A stretch of 64,000 bases of DNA from Candidatus Zhuqueibacterota bacterium (GTDB lineage: Bacteria > Zhuqueibacterota > Zhuqueibacteria > Residuimicrobiales > Residuimicrobiaceae). Position 1 is the first letter of the stretch. Every line of letters begins with the position of its first letter. Under the pieces are notes generated by a model. It searched no databases and was not told the DNA's origin. It worked only from the letters and a program-made list of their open reading frames with translations. The position numbers and the translations under genes were made by a program. Positions 9,437 through 20,227 of this stretch are shown piece by piece. The stretch spans positions 1 to 64,000 of the forward strand of contig CAUJEL010000067.1 in assembly GCA_963169875.1 (NCBI GenBank), read 5' to 3'.

Positions 9437-10837
9437 TTATTTACCTATGCAGAACTGCGAAAATATTTCCTGGAGGATCTCTTCGCTGGTGACTTCGCCA
9501 ACAATCTCTCCGATGCTGTCCAGCGCCCGGCGCAGATCGAAAGCCACAAATTCGGCCGACAATTGATCGTGTATTGATTCGACCGCCCGGTTTAAATGCT
9601 GTGCCACTTGCTGCAGCAGATTGCGGTGCCGGACTCTGGTGATAATGCCCGCCTCTTTTTCGGGCGCACGGCTTTCCATGTAACGCTTGAGTCTGTCGCG
9701 CAAATCTTCCAGTCCGGCCCCGGTCTTGCAGGAAACCTGGATGAGATTCTCTGGTTCTATCTGATGCCCAAGTTTGTGCGCCGCAAATTTTGTTTCGAGA
9801 TCGGATTTATTGAGAATGAAGATGATTTCTTGTGAGGTTGATAGTTTCAATTCGCGCAGGCGCTCGATATCTTCATCCTCGATTTTCTGACTGGCGTCAA
9901 CAACCCATAAAACCAGATCTGCCTTTTCCACCAGTGCTTTTGTACGAACCACCCCCATTTGCTCTATTTCGTTGGCGCTGTCACGGATGCCCGCGGTATC
10001 GGTGATCTTGAACAGCCAATCTTCCACACGCATTGCCTCTTCGATGGAATCGCGGGTTGTGCCTGGCTGGCTGGTGACAATGGCCCGGTCTTGTGCCAAT
10101 AAACAATTCAATAAGCTGGATTTGCCGACATTGGGTCTACCGGCGATGACGATATGGGCTCCGTCGCGGACTTCTCTGCCATAGTCAAATGTGCTGATCA
10201 GGCTTTCGATGTCCTTTTCAAGAACGCACATCTCCTCCATCAAGTGCCGCCGGTCGACAAACTGCTCATCATCCGAAAAATCCAATTCCAGCTCCAGCAG
10301 GGCACATTGATGCTTCAGTCTCTCCTTTATCGCTTGAAAGTTCCGCGACAGGTCGCCATCCAGCTGGCTGAGCGCTTGCTGCAAAGAGGTCTTGCTTTCA
10401 GCCTGGATGAGATCCGCGACCGCTTCCGCTTGCAGCAAATCCATTTTACCGTTTATATAAGCCCGCTTGGTGAATTCTCCGGCTTCTGCCATGCGGGCAC
10501 CCTTATCAAGTGCAATGCGGAAAATTTGCGAGATGACATACGTGGATCCATGGCAGTTGATCTCCACCATTTCTTCTCCGGTATAGGAATTCCCCGCCGG
10601 AAAGACGTGAAGGATCACCTGATCAATCCTGGCCGTCTGCTCGCTGCTGCGGTCTGCCACCTCAAGGTATCCGAGGTAGCGGCCGGCCTTGTGTTCATTG
10701 AGGGGACGATTCCCGGAAAAAACCTCGCGCATGATCGCAATGGCGCGATCTCCCGATAAACGGATGATGGCCAAAGCGGACCTACCGCTGGGCGTTGCCA
10801 GGGCGATGATGGTATCGTGTAATGAATGAGGTATCAT
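9437..10837 (-). CDS. mnmE: tRNA modification GTPase MnmE (TrmE)
   Basis: MnmE is the GTPase partner of MnmG in wobble-uridine modification. The 466-residue chain has the N-terminal formyl-THF-binding domain, then a G domain inserted in a helical domain: P-loop 'GRPNVGKSS' near residue 232, G2/G3 region 'TTRDSIEE' and 'DTAGIRDS', and G4 'NKSD'. It ends with the family's C-terminal 'CIGK' (Cys463). Length is typical (about 450). It sits between yidC and mnmG as in many phyla; the jag gene often found here is absent. Confidence 0.97.
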   Translation of the reverse strand: MIPHSLHDTIIALATPSGRSALAIIRLSGDRAIAIMREVFSGNRPLNEHKAGRYLGYLEVADRSSEQTARIDQVILHVFPAGNSYTGEEMVEINCHGSTYVISQIFRIALDKGARMAEAGEFTKRAYINGKMDLLQAEAVADLIQAESKTSLQQALSQLDGDLSRNFQAIKERLKHQCALLELELDFSDDEQFVDRRHLMEEMCVLEKDIESLISTFDYGREVRDGAHIVIAGRPNVGKSSLLNCLLAQDRAIVTSQPGTTRDSIEEAMRVEDWLFKITDTAGIRDSANEIEQMGVVRTKALVEKADLVLWVVDASQKIEDEDIERLRELKLSTSQEIIFILNKSDLETKFAAHKLGHQIEPENLIQVSCKTGAGLEDLRDRLKRYMESRAPEKEAGIITRVRHRNLLQQVAQHLNRAVESIHDQLSAEFVAFDLRRALDSIGEIVGEVTSEEILQEIFSQFCIGK

Positions 10838-10857
10838 AAACGTTTTTTAAATAACAA

Positions 10858-10885
10858 TGCCCCGCTTGTCGATGCAATCGGGGCA
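10858..10885 (-). other. Hairpin in the yidC-mnmE gap
   Basis: TGCCCCG (10858-10864) pairs with CGGGGCA (10879-10885), and an inner TTG/CAA may extend the stem. It lies between the yidC stop and mnmE. The bases after it on the minus strand are only weakly T-rich, so it is a weak terminator or an RNA-processing/attenuation hairpin. Confidence 0.4.
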
Positions 10886-10910
10886 CTAATTTTGATATTC
10901 TTCGCGCAAG

Positions 10911-12659
10911 TTATTTTGTTCCCGTCTTTCCGGCAGACAGGGAGACGCTTCCGGTATCAGCTACAAAGTACTTTTGATGCACTATGGAGATGACATTAAA
11001 AAGCGTATAATAGAGATTCAATCCGCTTGGAAACCCATTGAACAGCAGCATCATGAATACAGGCATGATATAAACCATGGCCTTTTGTTTTGGATCTGTG
11101 ATCGACATCTTTTGCTGCAAGATCATCGTTGCACCCATGAGAATGGGCAAAACATTGACGCTGTCGCCATATAAAGGAATACTGAAAGGGAGTGTAAAAA
11201 TGGTATCCGGGCCGGAGAGATCCTTGATCCACCAGAAAAAACCCTGCAACCGCAACTCGATCGTGCTGCGAAAAACGATATACAGCGCCCACAAAAGCGG
11301 CATTTGCAGCAATATCGGAAGACATCCCCCCATGGGGTTGACGCCTTCTTCTTTATACAATTTCATCGTCTCTTTGTTGAGGCGTTCGGGATCTTTGGCA
11401 TATTTCTCTTTCAGCTCCGTCATCTTGGGCGCCAGGGCTTGCATTTTTTTCATGGAATGAAAGCTTTTATTGGTCAACGGTAAGGTGATGACCTTGATGA
11501 TCAGAGCAAAGATGATGAGCACCAATCCGTAGTTGCTCACCACGGTGTGAATCTTTTTGAACATCCATAGCGTGGCAATGCTGAACGGCCGGATGATTTT
11601 GGCACCCATATCCATAATTTGCTCCAACCCAACACCGAAAGATTTGAGCAGATCATCATCCATGGGCCCCAGAAAAAGCGTATAGTGATCGACGGTGGTT
11701 TCTCTGATAAGGGGCATCGCCAAAGAGACAGAAAACATTTTCAATTTTTGGTTTTTCTTCTCAGGGATGGCCCTTTCCGATCCATTGACCAGCACATACT
11801 GTCCCTGCTGCGAACGCGGAATAACTACGTGGGTAAAATATTTTGTCCTCAGCGCCACCCAATCGATGCTTCCGGTTTCCTTCTGTATCTCCGCTTTTGC
11901 CTTTTCGATCTTTGTCACCTGGCCACTGGCGGCCACAGCCACCTTGGCATAATACATATCCTCGTCGAGCTTCTTTTCAGTGCTCGCCAAACCAGAGGGC
12001 ATGGAAATGAGATAGGTCTTATTGGCAATCACAGAGCCCATGTTTTCCAGTGTCACGGTCAGATCAATGGCGTAGCTGTCATTGTGCAGGGTAAATTCTT
12101 TTATCAAAGACCGATTGGCGTCGATGGGATAGACAAACCGCAAAACCTGTTGTTCCCTGGAGAGCCGGTATTCGCTTTGCGCGTCCGTTTCAAAAGACCA
12201 TGAACCCGTGTCCACACTATCGCCTTCGCGGGTGACAAATTGAATTCCATAATTACCCTGCGCTTCTTCAGGAATCATGTTCACCAGAGAGCCATCGCTT
12301 TTTTTATACTTTTTCAGGGTCCAACTCTGCAAAATGGCGCCCTTGCTGGAAAAGGAAGCATGATAGAGATCTGTTTCCACAGAGATCTCCTTGAACACAA
12401 CGCCGTCTCGGCCTTTCCATAGTGAGTTAACCGGTTCCGGGTTCGCGGGTGCAGCTGTTGCGATGACAGGAAGATCGTTGGTTTCGGGGGCCGCCACCGT
12501 ATCCTCTACAGCCTTGATAACCGGCGGTTTATTTTTTTCCATTTCACGTTGTTTATAGGCCTCTGGAAAAAAAGTCTTTTGATAAAAAGAGGATTGCACG
12601 AATATAAAGACCACTCCGATGAGCAGAAAGGCAAAAATTGTTTTCTTATCCAAGTTCAT
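10911..12659 (-). CDS. yidC: Membrane protein insertase YidC (Oxa1 family, Gram-negative type)
   Basis: YidC inserts and folds inner-membrane proteins, alone or with SecYEG. The 582-residue chain has an N-terminal anchor (residues 9-25), a large periplasmic P1 domain (about 60-350), and the conserved Oxa1 core of five membrane segments from about 365 ('YGLVLIIFALIIKVITLPLT', 'GGCLPILLQMPLLWALYIVF', 'LYYTLFNVISIVHQ'). The P1 domain indicates a diderm. yidD lies immediately upstream: its TAG stop is followed by three codons and then the yidC ATG in the same frame. Confidence 0.97.
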   Translation of the reverse strand: MNLDKKTIFAFLLIGVVFIFVQSSFYQKTFFPEAYKQREMEKNKPPVIKAVEDTVAAPETNDLPVIATAAPANPEPVNSLWKGRDGVVFKEISVETDLYHASFSSKGAILQSWTLKKYKKSDGSLVNMIPEEAQGNYGIQFVTREGDSVDTGSWSFETDAQSEYRLSREQQVLRFVYPIDANRSLIKEFTLHNDSYAIDLTVTLENMGSVIANKTYLISMPSGLASTEKKLDEDMYYAKVAVAASGQVTKIEKAKAEIQKETGSIDWVALRTKYFTHVVIPRSQQGQYVLVNGSERAIPEKKNQKLKMFSVSLAMPLIRETTVDHYTLFLGPMDDDLLKSFGVGLEQIMDMGAKIIRPFSIATLWMFKKIHTVVSNYGLVLIIFALIIKVITLPLTNKSFHSMKKMQALAPKMTELKEKYAKDPERLNKETMKLYKEEGVNPMGGCLPILLQMPLLWALYIVFRSTIELRLQGFFWWIKDLSGPDTIFTLPFSIPLYGDSVNVLPILMGATMILQQKMSITDPKQKAMVYIMPVFMMLLFNGFPSGLNLYYTLFNVISIVHQKYFVADTGSVSLSAGKTGTK

Positions 12660-12668
12660 AACAGTTCT

Positions 12669-12893
12669 CTATTCTACAGGGTCATATCCGCCAGGAAAAA
12701 ACGGATTACATTTCAGAATTCTGATCATCGCCTTGACAGAACCGCGCATGACACCTTTTTTTTCGATGACTTCCAAGGCGTAATTTGAGCAGCTGGGATA
12801 ATATCGGCAGGAAGGTGGAAAGATGGGTGAAAGGAATCTCTGATAGCCGCGAATGAGAAATAATAGGGATGTTTTAATAAGGTTGCTTTTCAC
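12669..12893 (-). CDS. yidD: Membrane protein insertion efficiency factor YidD
   Basis: YidD is a small membrane-associated protein that helps YidC-dependent insertion. The signature 'CRYYPSCSNYALEVI', 'GVMRG', 'RILKCNPFFPGGYDPV' is complete. The reading frame is open back to TTG 12977, overlapping rnpA. I prefer GTG 12893 (74 residues), because the family begins just before 'LIRGYQRFLSP' and is 70-85 residues long; the ribosome-binding site is weak for either choice. It ends with TAG. Confidence 0.85.
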   Translation of the reverse strand: MKSNLIKTSLLFLIRGYQRFLSPIFPPSCRYYPSCSNYALEVIEKKGVMRGSVKAMIRILKCNPFFPGGYDPVE

Positions 12894-12939
12894 ATTCAAT
12901 TTCGATTTCTCGATTTGTAGACGGCTGATCTCAGGCGGC

Positions 12940-13305
12940 TCACTCGGAAAATTGTGCTCTGTTTTGGTCCTTTTCAATCGTGGCCAGCAACTTTACAAAT
13001 TCATCTTCAAGAAAGAGATGGTCATGTAATAAACACTTTTCCCGAGTAAGAAATATCCATGATCCGGAGAGATTGAATTTGTGATGGTGCAGCCGCCAAA
13101 GCTCACGACCCATCCTTTTCAAGCGATTTCTGGTGACCTTTTTCAGACCACTTTTCGTCGTGAAGCCAATCCTGAGTTTTTGTTCTTGTCGTACAGCAAC
13201 TATAAAGTAATTATTTCTATAGATTTTACCATTTTTAAAGATGTCGGCAAAATCTGTATTTTTTTTTACAAGAAAACTTTTATTTAATTTATTGTTTTCT
13301 ATCAA
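12940..13305 (-). CDS. rnpA: Ribonuclease P protein component
   Basis: RnpA binds the catalytic RNase P RNA and helps it process tRNA 5' ends. The 121-residue, Lys/Arg-rich chain has the family motif 'KKVTRNRLKRMGRELWR' (RNR..KR..RE helix) after the 'IGFTTKSGL' strand. Start TTG 13305 has GAGAAG upstream and lies 13 bases after the distal end of rpmH, the universal rpmH-rnpA arrangement. It overlaps the longest yidD frame but not the yidD start chosen here. Confidence 0.95.
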   Translation of the reverse strand: MIENNKLNKSFLVKKNTDFADIFKNGKIYRNNYFIVAVRQEQKLRIGFTTKSGLKKVTRNRLKRMGRELWRLHHHKFNLSGSWIFLTREKCLLHDHLFLEDEFVKLLATIEKDQNRAQFSE

Positions 13306-13318
13306 ATTACTTCTCTAA

Positions 13319-13462
13319 TCACTCATCGCTTACGGACAATTTTTTTCTTCCTTTGGCGCGCCGTCTTTTCTACACGATCCTGACATTCTTGGATGCCATC
13401 CGTGAACGAAAGCCATGCTTGTTGGCCCGTTTTCTCCGGCTGGGCTGGAATGTGCGTTTCAT
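13319..13462 (-). pseudogene. rpmH: Ribosomal protein L34 gene with an internal in-frame TAG
   Basis: This gene was found by translating the minus strand. ATG 13462, with AAAGGAG upstream, begins '[20 protein letters not shown]', the unmistakable L34 start, and continues '[10 protein letters not shown]'. A TAG at 13370-13372 then occupies codon 31, where the family has Leu ('V-L-x-RRR'). Translation in the same frame gives 'KRRRAKGRKKLSVSDE' and TGA at 13319-13321, the normal L34 C-terminus. A 30-residue product would lack the C-terminal rRNA-binding part. L34 is normally a single-copy, highly expressed protein, so a base error, amber suppression or a second rpmH copy should be considered. 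Confidence 0.9.
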
Positions 13463-13964
13463 TCTTTTCTCCTTTTGTTTTTATAAAAGCTAATATAATT
13501 ACGAAATTATTACGTAAAAATCAAGTAGAAAATTAATTTGTTGGCGGGTATGCCTTGTCTTGTCTCCTGTAAACAGCCCCTCGCACCTTTTTGCTGGTTG
13601 CTGCATGCAACCGGTGGCGTGGAGAAAAAAAGTACTTTTTGCATTGCTATTTCAAGTGCTTTTACTAAATTGTATAGCTCCTGGGCAGGTCTCTATAACA
13701 TGTGGATAAGTAGTTTTACTTGATCGCTGTTTTTATATCTGGACAACCCAATTGATTTTTGATATGTGGATAACTGCGGGTTACACTATTAATAATTATA
13801 TGTATTTAATTTGGTTATGTTTTTATTTATACAATTGTATTTTGTTTATAACTTGTACAAATATGTTAATAACTTTTAATTTTCATCTTTTTGGGTTGAT
13901 TCAGTTTTCATAGAGCAATATGTTGATAGTTTTTATCCGGTAATACCTATTTAGCGGGAGTCCT
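13463..13964. other. Origin region, left part (rpmH-dnaA intergenic)
   Basis: This 502-base AT-rich divergent spacer between rpmH (minus) and dnaA (plus) contains no gene. Two perfect DnaA boxes (TGTGGATAA) lie at 13701-13709 and 13765-13773 in the same orientation. The stretch 13790-13880 is strongly AT-rich. Divergent promoters for rpmH and dnaA must also lie here; on the minus strand an AT-rich segment at about 13480-13530 contains TTGATT and TATATT-like hexamers, but with imperfect spacing. The location and boxes fit the dnaA-upstream half of a bipartite oriC. Confidence 0.75.
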
Positions 13965-15314
13965 ATGCATTCTGATGCAAATGTGGTGTGGGAACAGGTT
14001 TTATCCATTGTCACCACCAAAGTAAGTTCCAACAGCTTTGGAACCTGGTTAAAACCCATTAAACCTCTGAAACTTGATAACAAGGCATTGACCATCCAGG
14101 TGCCGAATCAGTTCTCATACGAGTGGCTGGAACAACATTACAGTGTCATGTTGAATCGCGCGCTCTCTCAGATATTGGGATCAGGATGCAAGCTGTTATA
14201 CTCGATCCGCATGGATGCTCCACAGCCTGCTGAAATTTCCATGCCGGTATCAAAGCCGGCCGCAAAACCGCTCATCTACCATCAGGATAATCTCAACCAT
14301 CGCTACAATTTTGAGTCCTATGTGGAGGGGGAGTGTAACAAATTTGCCAAAGCCGCTGCGCTCGCCGTCGCCAAATCCCCCGGAAAAACCACCTTCAATC
14401 CGTTGGTGATATACGGCGGCGTTGGACTGGGAAAGACCCACTTGATCCAGGCAATTGGAAATTACGCCAAGGAGCATAACAAAAGCACCCGTGTGCTCTA
14501 TGTGGATAGCGAACGTTTCACCATGGATTTCATCAATTCCATTCAGAAGAACAAAACCACGGATTTCAGCGGTCTGTACCGCAATGTCGATATTCTCTTG
14601 ATTGACGATATTCAATTCTTTGGCAACAAGGAGAAAACCCAGGACGAATTTTTTCATACTTTTAATGCCCTGCATCAAAAGGGCAAGCAAATTGTTCTAT
14701 CCTCCGACCGTCCGCCCAAGGAATTGCAGGGTATTGAGGAGCGCCTGGTATCCAGATTTCAATGGGGATTGGTTGTCGATATACAGGCGCCTGATCTGGA
14801 AACACGTCAAGCCATTCTGCAGCGCAAGGCGGAAGAGAGCAATATTGAGTTGCCCGGGGAAATTTTTCATTTTATAGCCACACACATCACCTCCAACATC
14901 CGCGAACTGGAAGGCGCCATGATCCGCCTCCTGGCCTATGCTTCTCTCAACGGAGAGGATATCAGCCTGGAACTGGCCAAAAGAGTTTTACGGAATGTAT
15001 GCATTGGCAAATCCAGAGCCATCAGTATTGAACTCATTCAAAAACTCACAGCAGAACATTTTTCCTTTGCGGATGATTTATTGCGTTCAAAAACCAGAAA
15101 AAAAGAGATTGCCCAAGCGAGACAAATCAGCATGTATTTGTGCAAACTGTTGACCGATAATTCTCTCAAAACCATTGGACTTCATTTTGGCGGAAGGGAT
15201 CATTCCACGGTTATTCATGCCATCAATTGCACAGAAGAGATCATGCGGTCGGATGACAGATATCGCGAACATATTGAATCCATTAAAAATAAAATCGAGA
15301 TTTCTCAATTGTAA
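13965..15314 (+). CDS. dnaA: Chromosomal replication initiator DnaA
   Basis: DnaA is the AAA+ initiator that binds DnaA boxes and melts the origin. The 449-residue chain has domain I (about 1-80), a short linker, AAA+ domain III with Walker A 'GGVGLGKTH' near residue 151 and Walker B 'LLIDDIQFF' near 210, and domain IV with the box-recognition signature 'GGRDHSTV' near 408. Length is normal. ATG 13965 follows GGGAG. DnaA boxes on both sides of the gene suggest autoregulation as well as origin function. Confidence 0.98.
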   Translation: MHSDANVVWEQVLSIVTTKVSSNSFGTWLKPIKPLKLDNKALTIQVPNQFSYEWLEQHYSVMLNRALSQILGSGCKLLYSIRMDAPQPAEISMPVSKPAAKPLIYHQDNLNHRYNFESYVEGECNKFAKAAALAVAKSPGKTTFNPLVIYGGVGLGKTHLIQAIGNYAKEHNKSTRVLYVDSERFTMDFINSIQKNKTTDFSGLYRNVDILLIDDIQFFGNKEKTQDEFFHTFNALHQKGKQIVLSSDRPPKELQGIEERLVSRFQWGLVVDIQAPDLETRQAILQRKAEESNIELPGEIFHFIATHITSNIRELEGAMIRLLAYASLNGEDISLELAKRVLRNVCIGKSRAISIELIQKLTAEHFSFADDLLRSKTRKKEIAQARQISMYLCKLLTDNSLKTIGLHFGGRDHSTVIHAINCTEEIMRSDDRYREHIESIKNKIEISQL

Positions 15315-15645
15315 TTTATGTTGAAAAGATGTTGAAATCGCGTGGAAAAGTCACTTTTTTTTGTTCATAACAGTTGCGTCTTCCACAATTTCCGGTTGGA
15401 CCTATATCCCGGTGTTAATAATAAGCAACTTTTTCCTCCTTTTTGAACATGCAGTTGTTGATAACAACGGTCTTTTTGAAACTTGTCTAATTTGATATTT
15501 TTACGATTAAAAAAAAGAAAAAAATAATTAATTATTTACGATTATCCACATATCCACAGCATCTACTACTACAAATATCTTGATATATTATTTTTATTTA
15601 TATAATTTAAGGTACAATTTCCTTTAAATACCCAAGGAGGCACAG
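15315..15645. other. Origin region, right part (dnaA-dnaN intergenic)
   Basis: This 331-base spacer has no gene. It contains a near-consensus box TGTTGATAA (15456-15464), an A/T-only run at about 15508-15535, and then the box/trio/AT-rich module annotated separately. AGGAGG before dnaN ends it. A possible dnaN promoter is TTGATA (15580-15585), 15 bases, then TATAAT (15601-15606); the short spacing weakens the call, and it would overlap the unwinding element. Confidence 0.75.
15542..15612 (+). other. Origin basal unwinding element: DnaA boxes, DnaA-trio and AT-rich stretch
   Basis: TTATCCACA (15542-15550) is a perfect DnaA box, followed at once by aTATCCACA (15550-15558, one mismatch). CTACTACTAC (15563-15572) then reads as three DnaA-trios, and a nearly pure A/T stretch (15573-15612) follows. 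This order and orientation (box, trio, DUE) is the basal unwinding system defined in Bacillus subtilis, also between dnaA and dnaN. It is the best candidate for the strand-opening point. Confidence 0.75.
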
Positions 15646-16818
15646 ATGAATTTTTCAGTTTCAAAAAAAGACTTTTTTGAAGCCCTGCAAAAGGTAATCG
15701 GCGTTGTCCCGCAAAAGACCACCATTTCTATACTGACCTGCATCTTGATGGATTTGAGAAATGGCATTTTGCATCTGACAGGCACCGATTTGGAGATATC
15801 AATTACAACGACCCTCTCTGTCAACAGCGAAGAAGAAGGATCCGTGGCTATTCCCGCAAAGATACTCCTTGAGATCGTTCGTGAACTCCCTGATGTACCA
15901 TTGCAGATATCTTCAGATGCAGATAACAAGCTTATTATCAAAACCGAAAAAGGTGAATATAAATTAGCCACGCAGCCCAAAGAAGATTTTCCAAAAATCA
16001 GTGTTGAAGAAGGCGAACTGGCTTTTCAGTTGGATTCTGAACTGCTCAGTCATATGGCTGAAAAAACCATGTTTGCGGTTTCAAATGATGAACTGCGGCC
16101 CGCGTTGACTGGCATTAATATGGAGTTGCTGCCCGGGGAAATGCGTTTTGTCGCCACCGACGGCCACCGGCTCGCCAAAATAACCACGGGAAATATTCTG
16201 CTCGGCGACGATGTCAGGCGTAATTTGATCATTCCGACTAAAACCTTGCATCTCTTGTTGCGTAATATGCAAAGCGCAGAAAAATGTGGCATTCAGATCG
16301 GGGAAGATCATATTGTTTTCAGTCTGCAAAATGCCATCATCTATTCAAAACTGATAAGCGGCACCTATCCCAATTATGAGCGCGTCCTGCCAAAAGATAA
16401 TGATAAATATTTGCAGATCAACCGGGAATTGTTGATCTCTTCGCTGCGTCGCGTCTCCATCTTTTCCAGTTCATTGACGCGCCAGGTGAGATTGATTGTC
16501 AGCAACACGGAAGTGACCATTCGCTCTGAAGATATCGAATTTGGCGCTGAGGCCAAAGAAGTCATTCCGGCAAAATTCAGCGATTCCTGGCTCCAGATCG
16601 GATATAATTCGATTTATCTGATGGATGTTTTGCGCCATTTGGTCGGTGAGGAGATCATTTTTGAGTTAAAGGATGGTACCAGTGCTGCGATCATTCGTCA
16701 GGTAGAAAAAGATGAAAAAGAGGATGTGCTCATGTTGCTCATGCCCATCCGCATCAATGAAGAAAACGATAATGCCAATCCACCTCAGGAATCTGAGTAT
16801 TCCTATTCTGCTGAATAG
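15646..16818 (+). CDS. dnaN: DNA polymerase III beta sliding clamp
   Basis: DnaN forms the ring clamp that tethers replicative polymerase. The 390-residue chain shows the three-fold clamp architecture, with family blocks 'PQKTTISILTCILMDL', 'TGTDLEISI', 'ELRPALTGINMEL', 'FVATDGHRLAKI', 'SGTYPNYERVLP', and C-terminal 'LLMPIRI' followed by an extra acidic tail of about 20 residues ending in TAG. AGGAGG lies just before the start. recF starts after only three bases and in the same frame. Confidence 0.97.
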   Translation: MNFSVSKKDFFEALQKVIGVVPQKTTISILTCILMDLRNGILHLTGTDLEISITTTLSVNSEEEGSVAIPAKILLEIVRELPDVPLQISSDADNKLIIKTEKGEYKLATQPKEDFPKISVEEGELAFQLDSELLSHMAEKTMFAVSNDELRPALTGINMELLPGEMRFVATDGHRLAKITTGNILLGDDVRRNLIIPTKTLHLLLRNMQSAEKCGIQIGEDHIVFSLQNAIIYSKLISGTYPNYERVLPKDNDKYLQINRELLISSLRRVSIFSSSLTRQVRLIVSNTEVTIRSEDIEFGAEAKEVIPAKFSDSWLQIGYNSIYLMDVLRHLVGEEIIFELKDGTSAAIIRQVEKDEKEDVLMLLMPIRINEENDNANPPQESEYSYSAE

Positions 16819-16821
16819 AAA

Positions 16822-17962
16822 ATGGACTCAAATATGCATTTGAGTTCATTATGCATTGATTCTTTCAGAAATATTGAAAAACAACATTTCCAGTTTAATT
16901 CGGAAAAAAACTACTTTTTTGGAGATAATGCCCAGGGCAAAACCAATTTATTAGAAGCCATCTATTTATTGTGTTTGTGCAAATCCTTCCGTTCAGCGGT
17001 AGATCAGGAAATGATCCAGATGGGCAAAGAGGAATACAAGCTGAACGGCCGTTTTATGGATGCACAAAATATCGAGCACGAGGTCCTTTTTCATTATGGC
17101 CAAAGAGAGGGGAAACACATATCGCTGGATGGCAAGCCTATCTACCAATACTCCAGCCTTGTAGGCCAATTTCCAGTTGTCATTCTCTCGGTGGCCGATT
17201 ATGACATCACGCATGGGCCGCCGCAGCAACGGCGGCGATTCATAAATATACTCTCCTCCCAATGTTCTCCCCGATATTTGAGTGATCTCAAGGAGTATGA
17301 ACGGATCGTTAAACAGCGCAATAAAGTGTTGGGTTCGATTCAATCCGGAAAACGGTACGCGGAATCGGAGTTGGAGGTTTGGGATGAGCAATTGCTGCAA
17401 AAAGGCGCTGCGGTGATCATGTTCAGACATCAAATCGTCGTTGAACTCAACCAGTTGATTCAAAACTATTATAGGATAATCGCCTGGGGCAGCCCAGATA
17501 TCTTTTCCGTCACCTATCAACCCCGCATCGACATTTTGCATCCTGGTGATGTGGTGGATCAATTCAGGATGGCCCTGCAAAGGTCACACAAATTGGAAAA
17601 GATGCGTGGCATGACGTTAGTGGGTCCGCATCGTGATGATTTTGTTTTTAAAATTGGTGAACGTCCCCTGAGAAATTATGGATCCCGCGGCGAGCACAAG
17701 AGTGCGCTGATAAGCCTCAAAGCGGCGGAAGCCACCTTGCTTCGGCAGCGGCTGCAGGTTTCTCCTCTTTTGCTGCTCGATGATCTCTATGCGGAGTTGG
17801 ATCGAATACGCGGAGAAAAGGTAATGGATATTTTTTCCGATGGCAGTCAGTGTTTTATCACTGCAACGTCATTCGATTATGCCGCGCTGCAGACGACGCA
17901 GGCTATAAATGATCAGAAGACCCAATTTTTTGTGAAACAGGGAATTTTTACTTTAAAAAATA

Positions 17963-17973
<11 letters not shown>
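16822..17973 (+). CDS. recF: DNA replication and repair protein RecF
   Basis: RecF is an SMC-like ATPase that loads RecA at single-strand gaps. Walker A 'GDNAQGKTNLLEAI' lies at residues 34-47, the signature-like region at 'HKSALISLKAAEA', and Walker B 'LLLLDDLYAELD' near 315. Length (383) is typical. It follows dnaN by three bases in the canonical dnaN-recF pair and overlaps the DUF721 gene by 11 bases. Confidence 0.95.
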
Positions 17974-20196
<2,223 letters not shown>

Positions 20197-20227
20197 GATG
20201 CGACCACTCAAACCGTAGATAAAGCAT

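Noticed and set aside
10858-10885. Strong terminator between yidC and mnmE
   Set aside because: The hairpin is real, but the sequence after it lacks a proper T-run and the genes on both sides belong to a conserved operon.
7165-13372. TAG reassigned to an amino acid in this genome
   Set aside because: At least eight genes end in TAG at sensible C-termini (yidD, dnaN, DUF721, FecR-domain gene, gpmI, helical gene, GHMP kinase, glycosyltransferase at 58106), and the two internal TAGs replace different residues (Leu and Ser/Ala). Wholesale recoding is unlikely.
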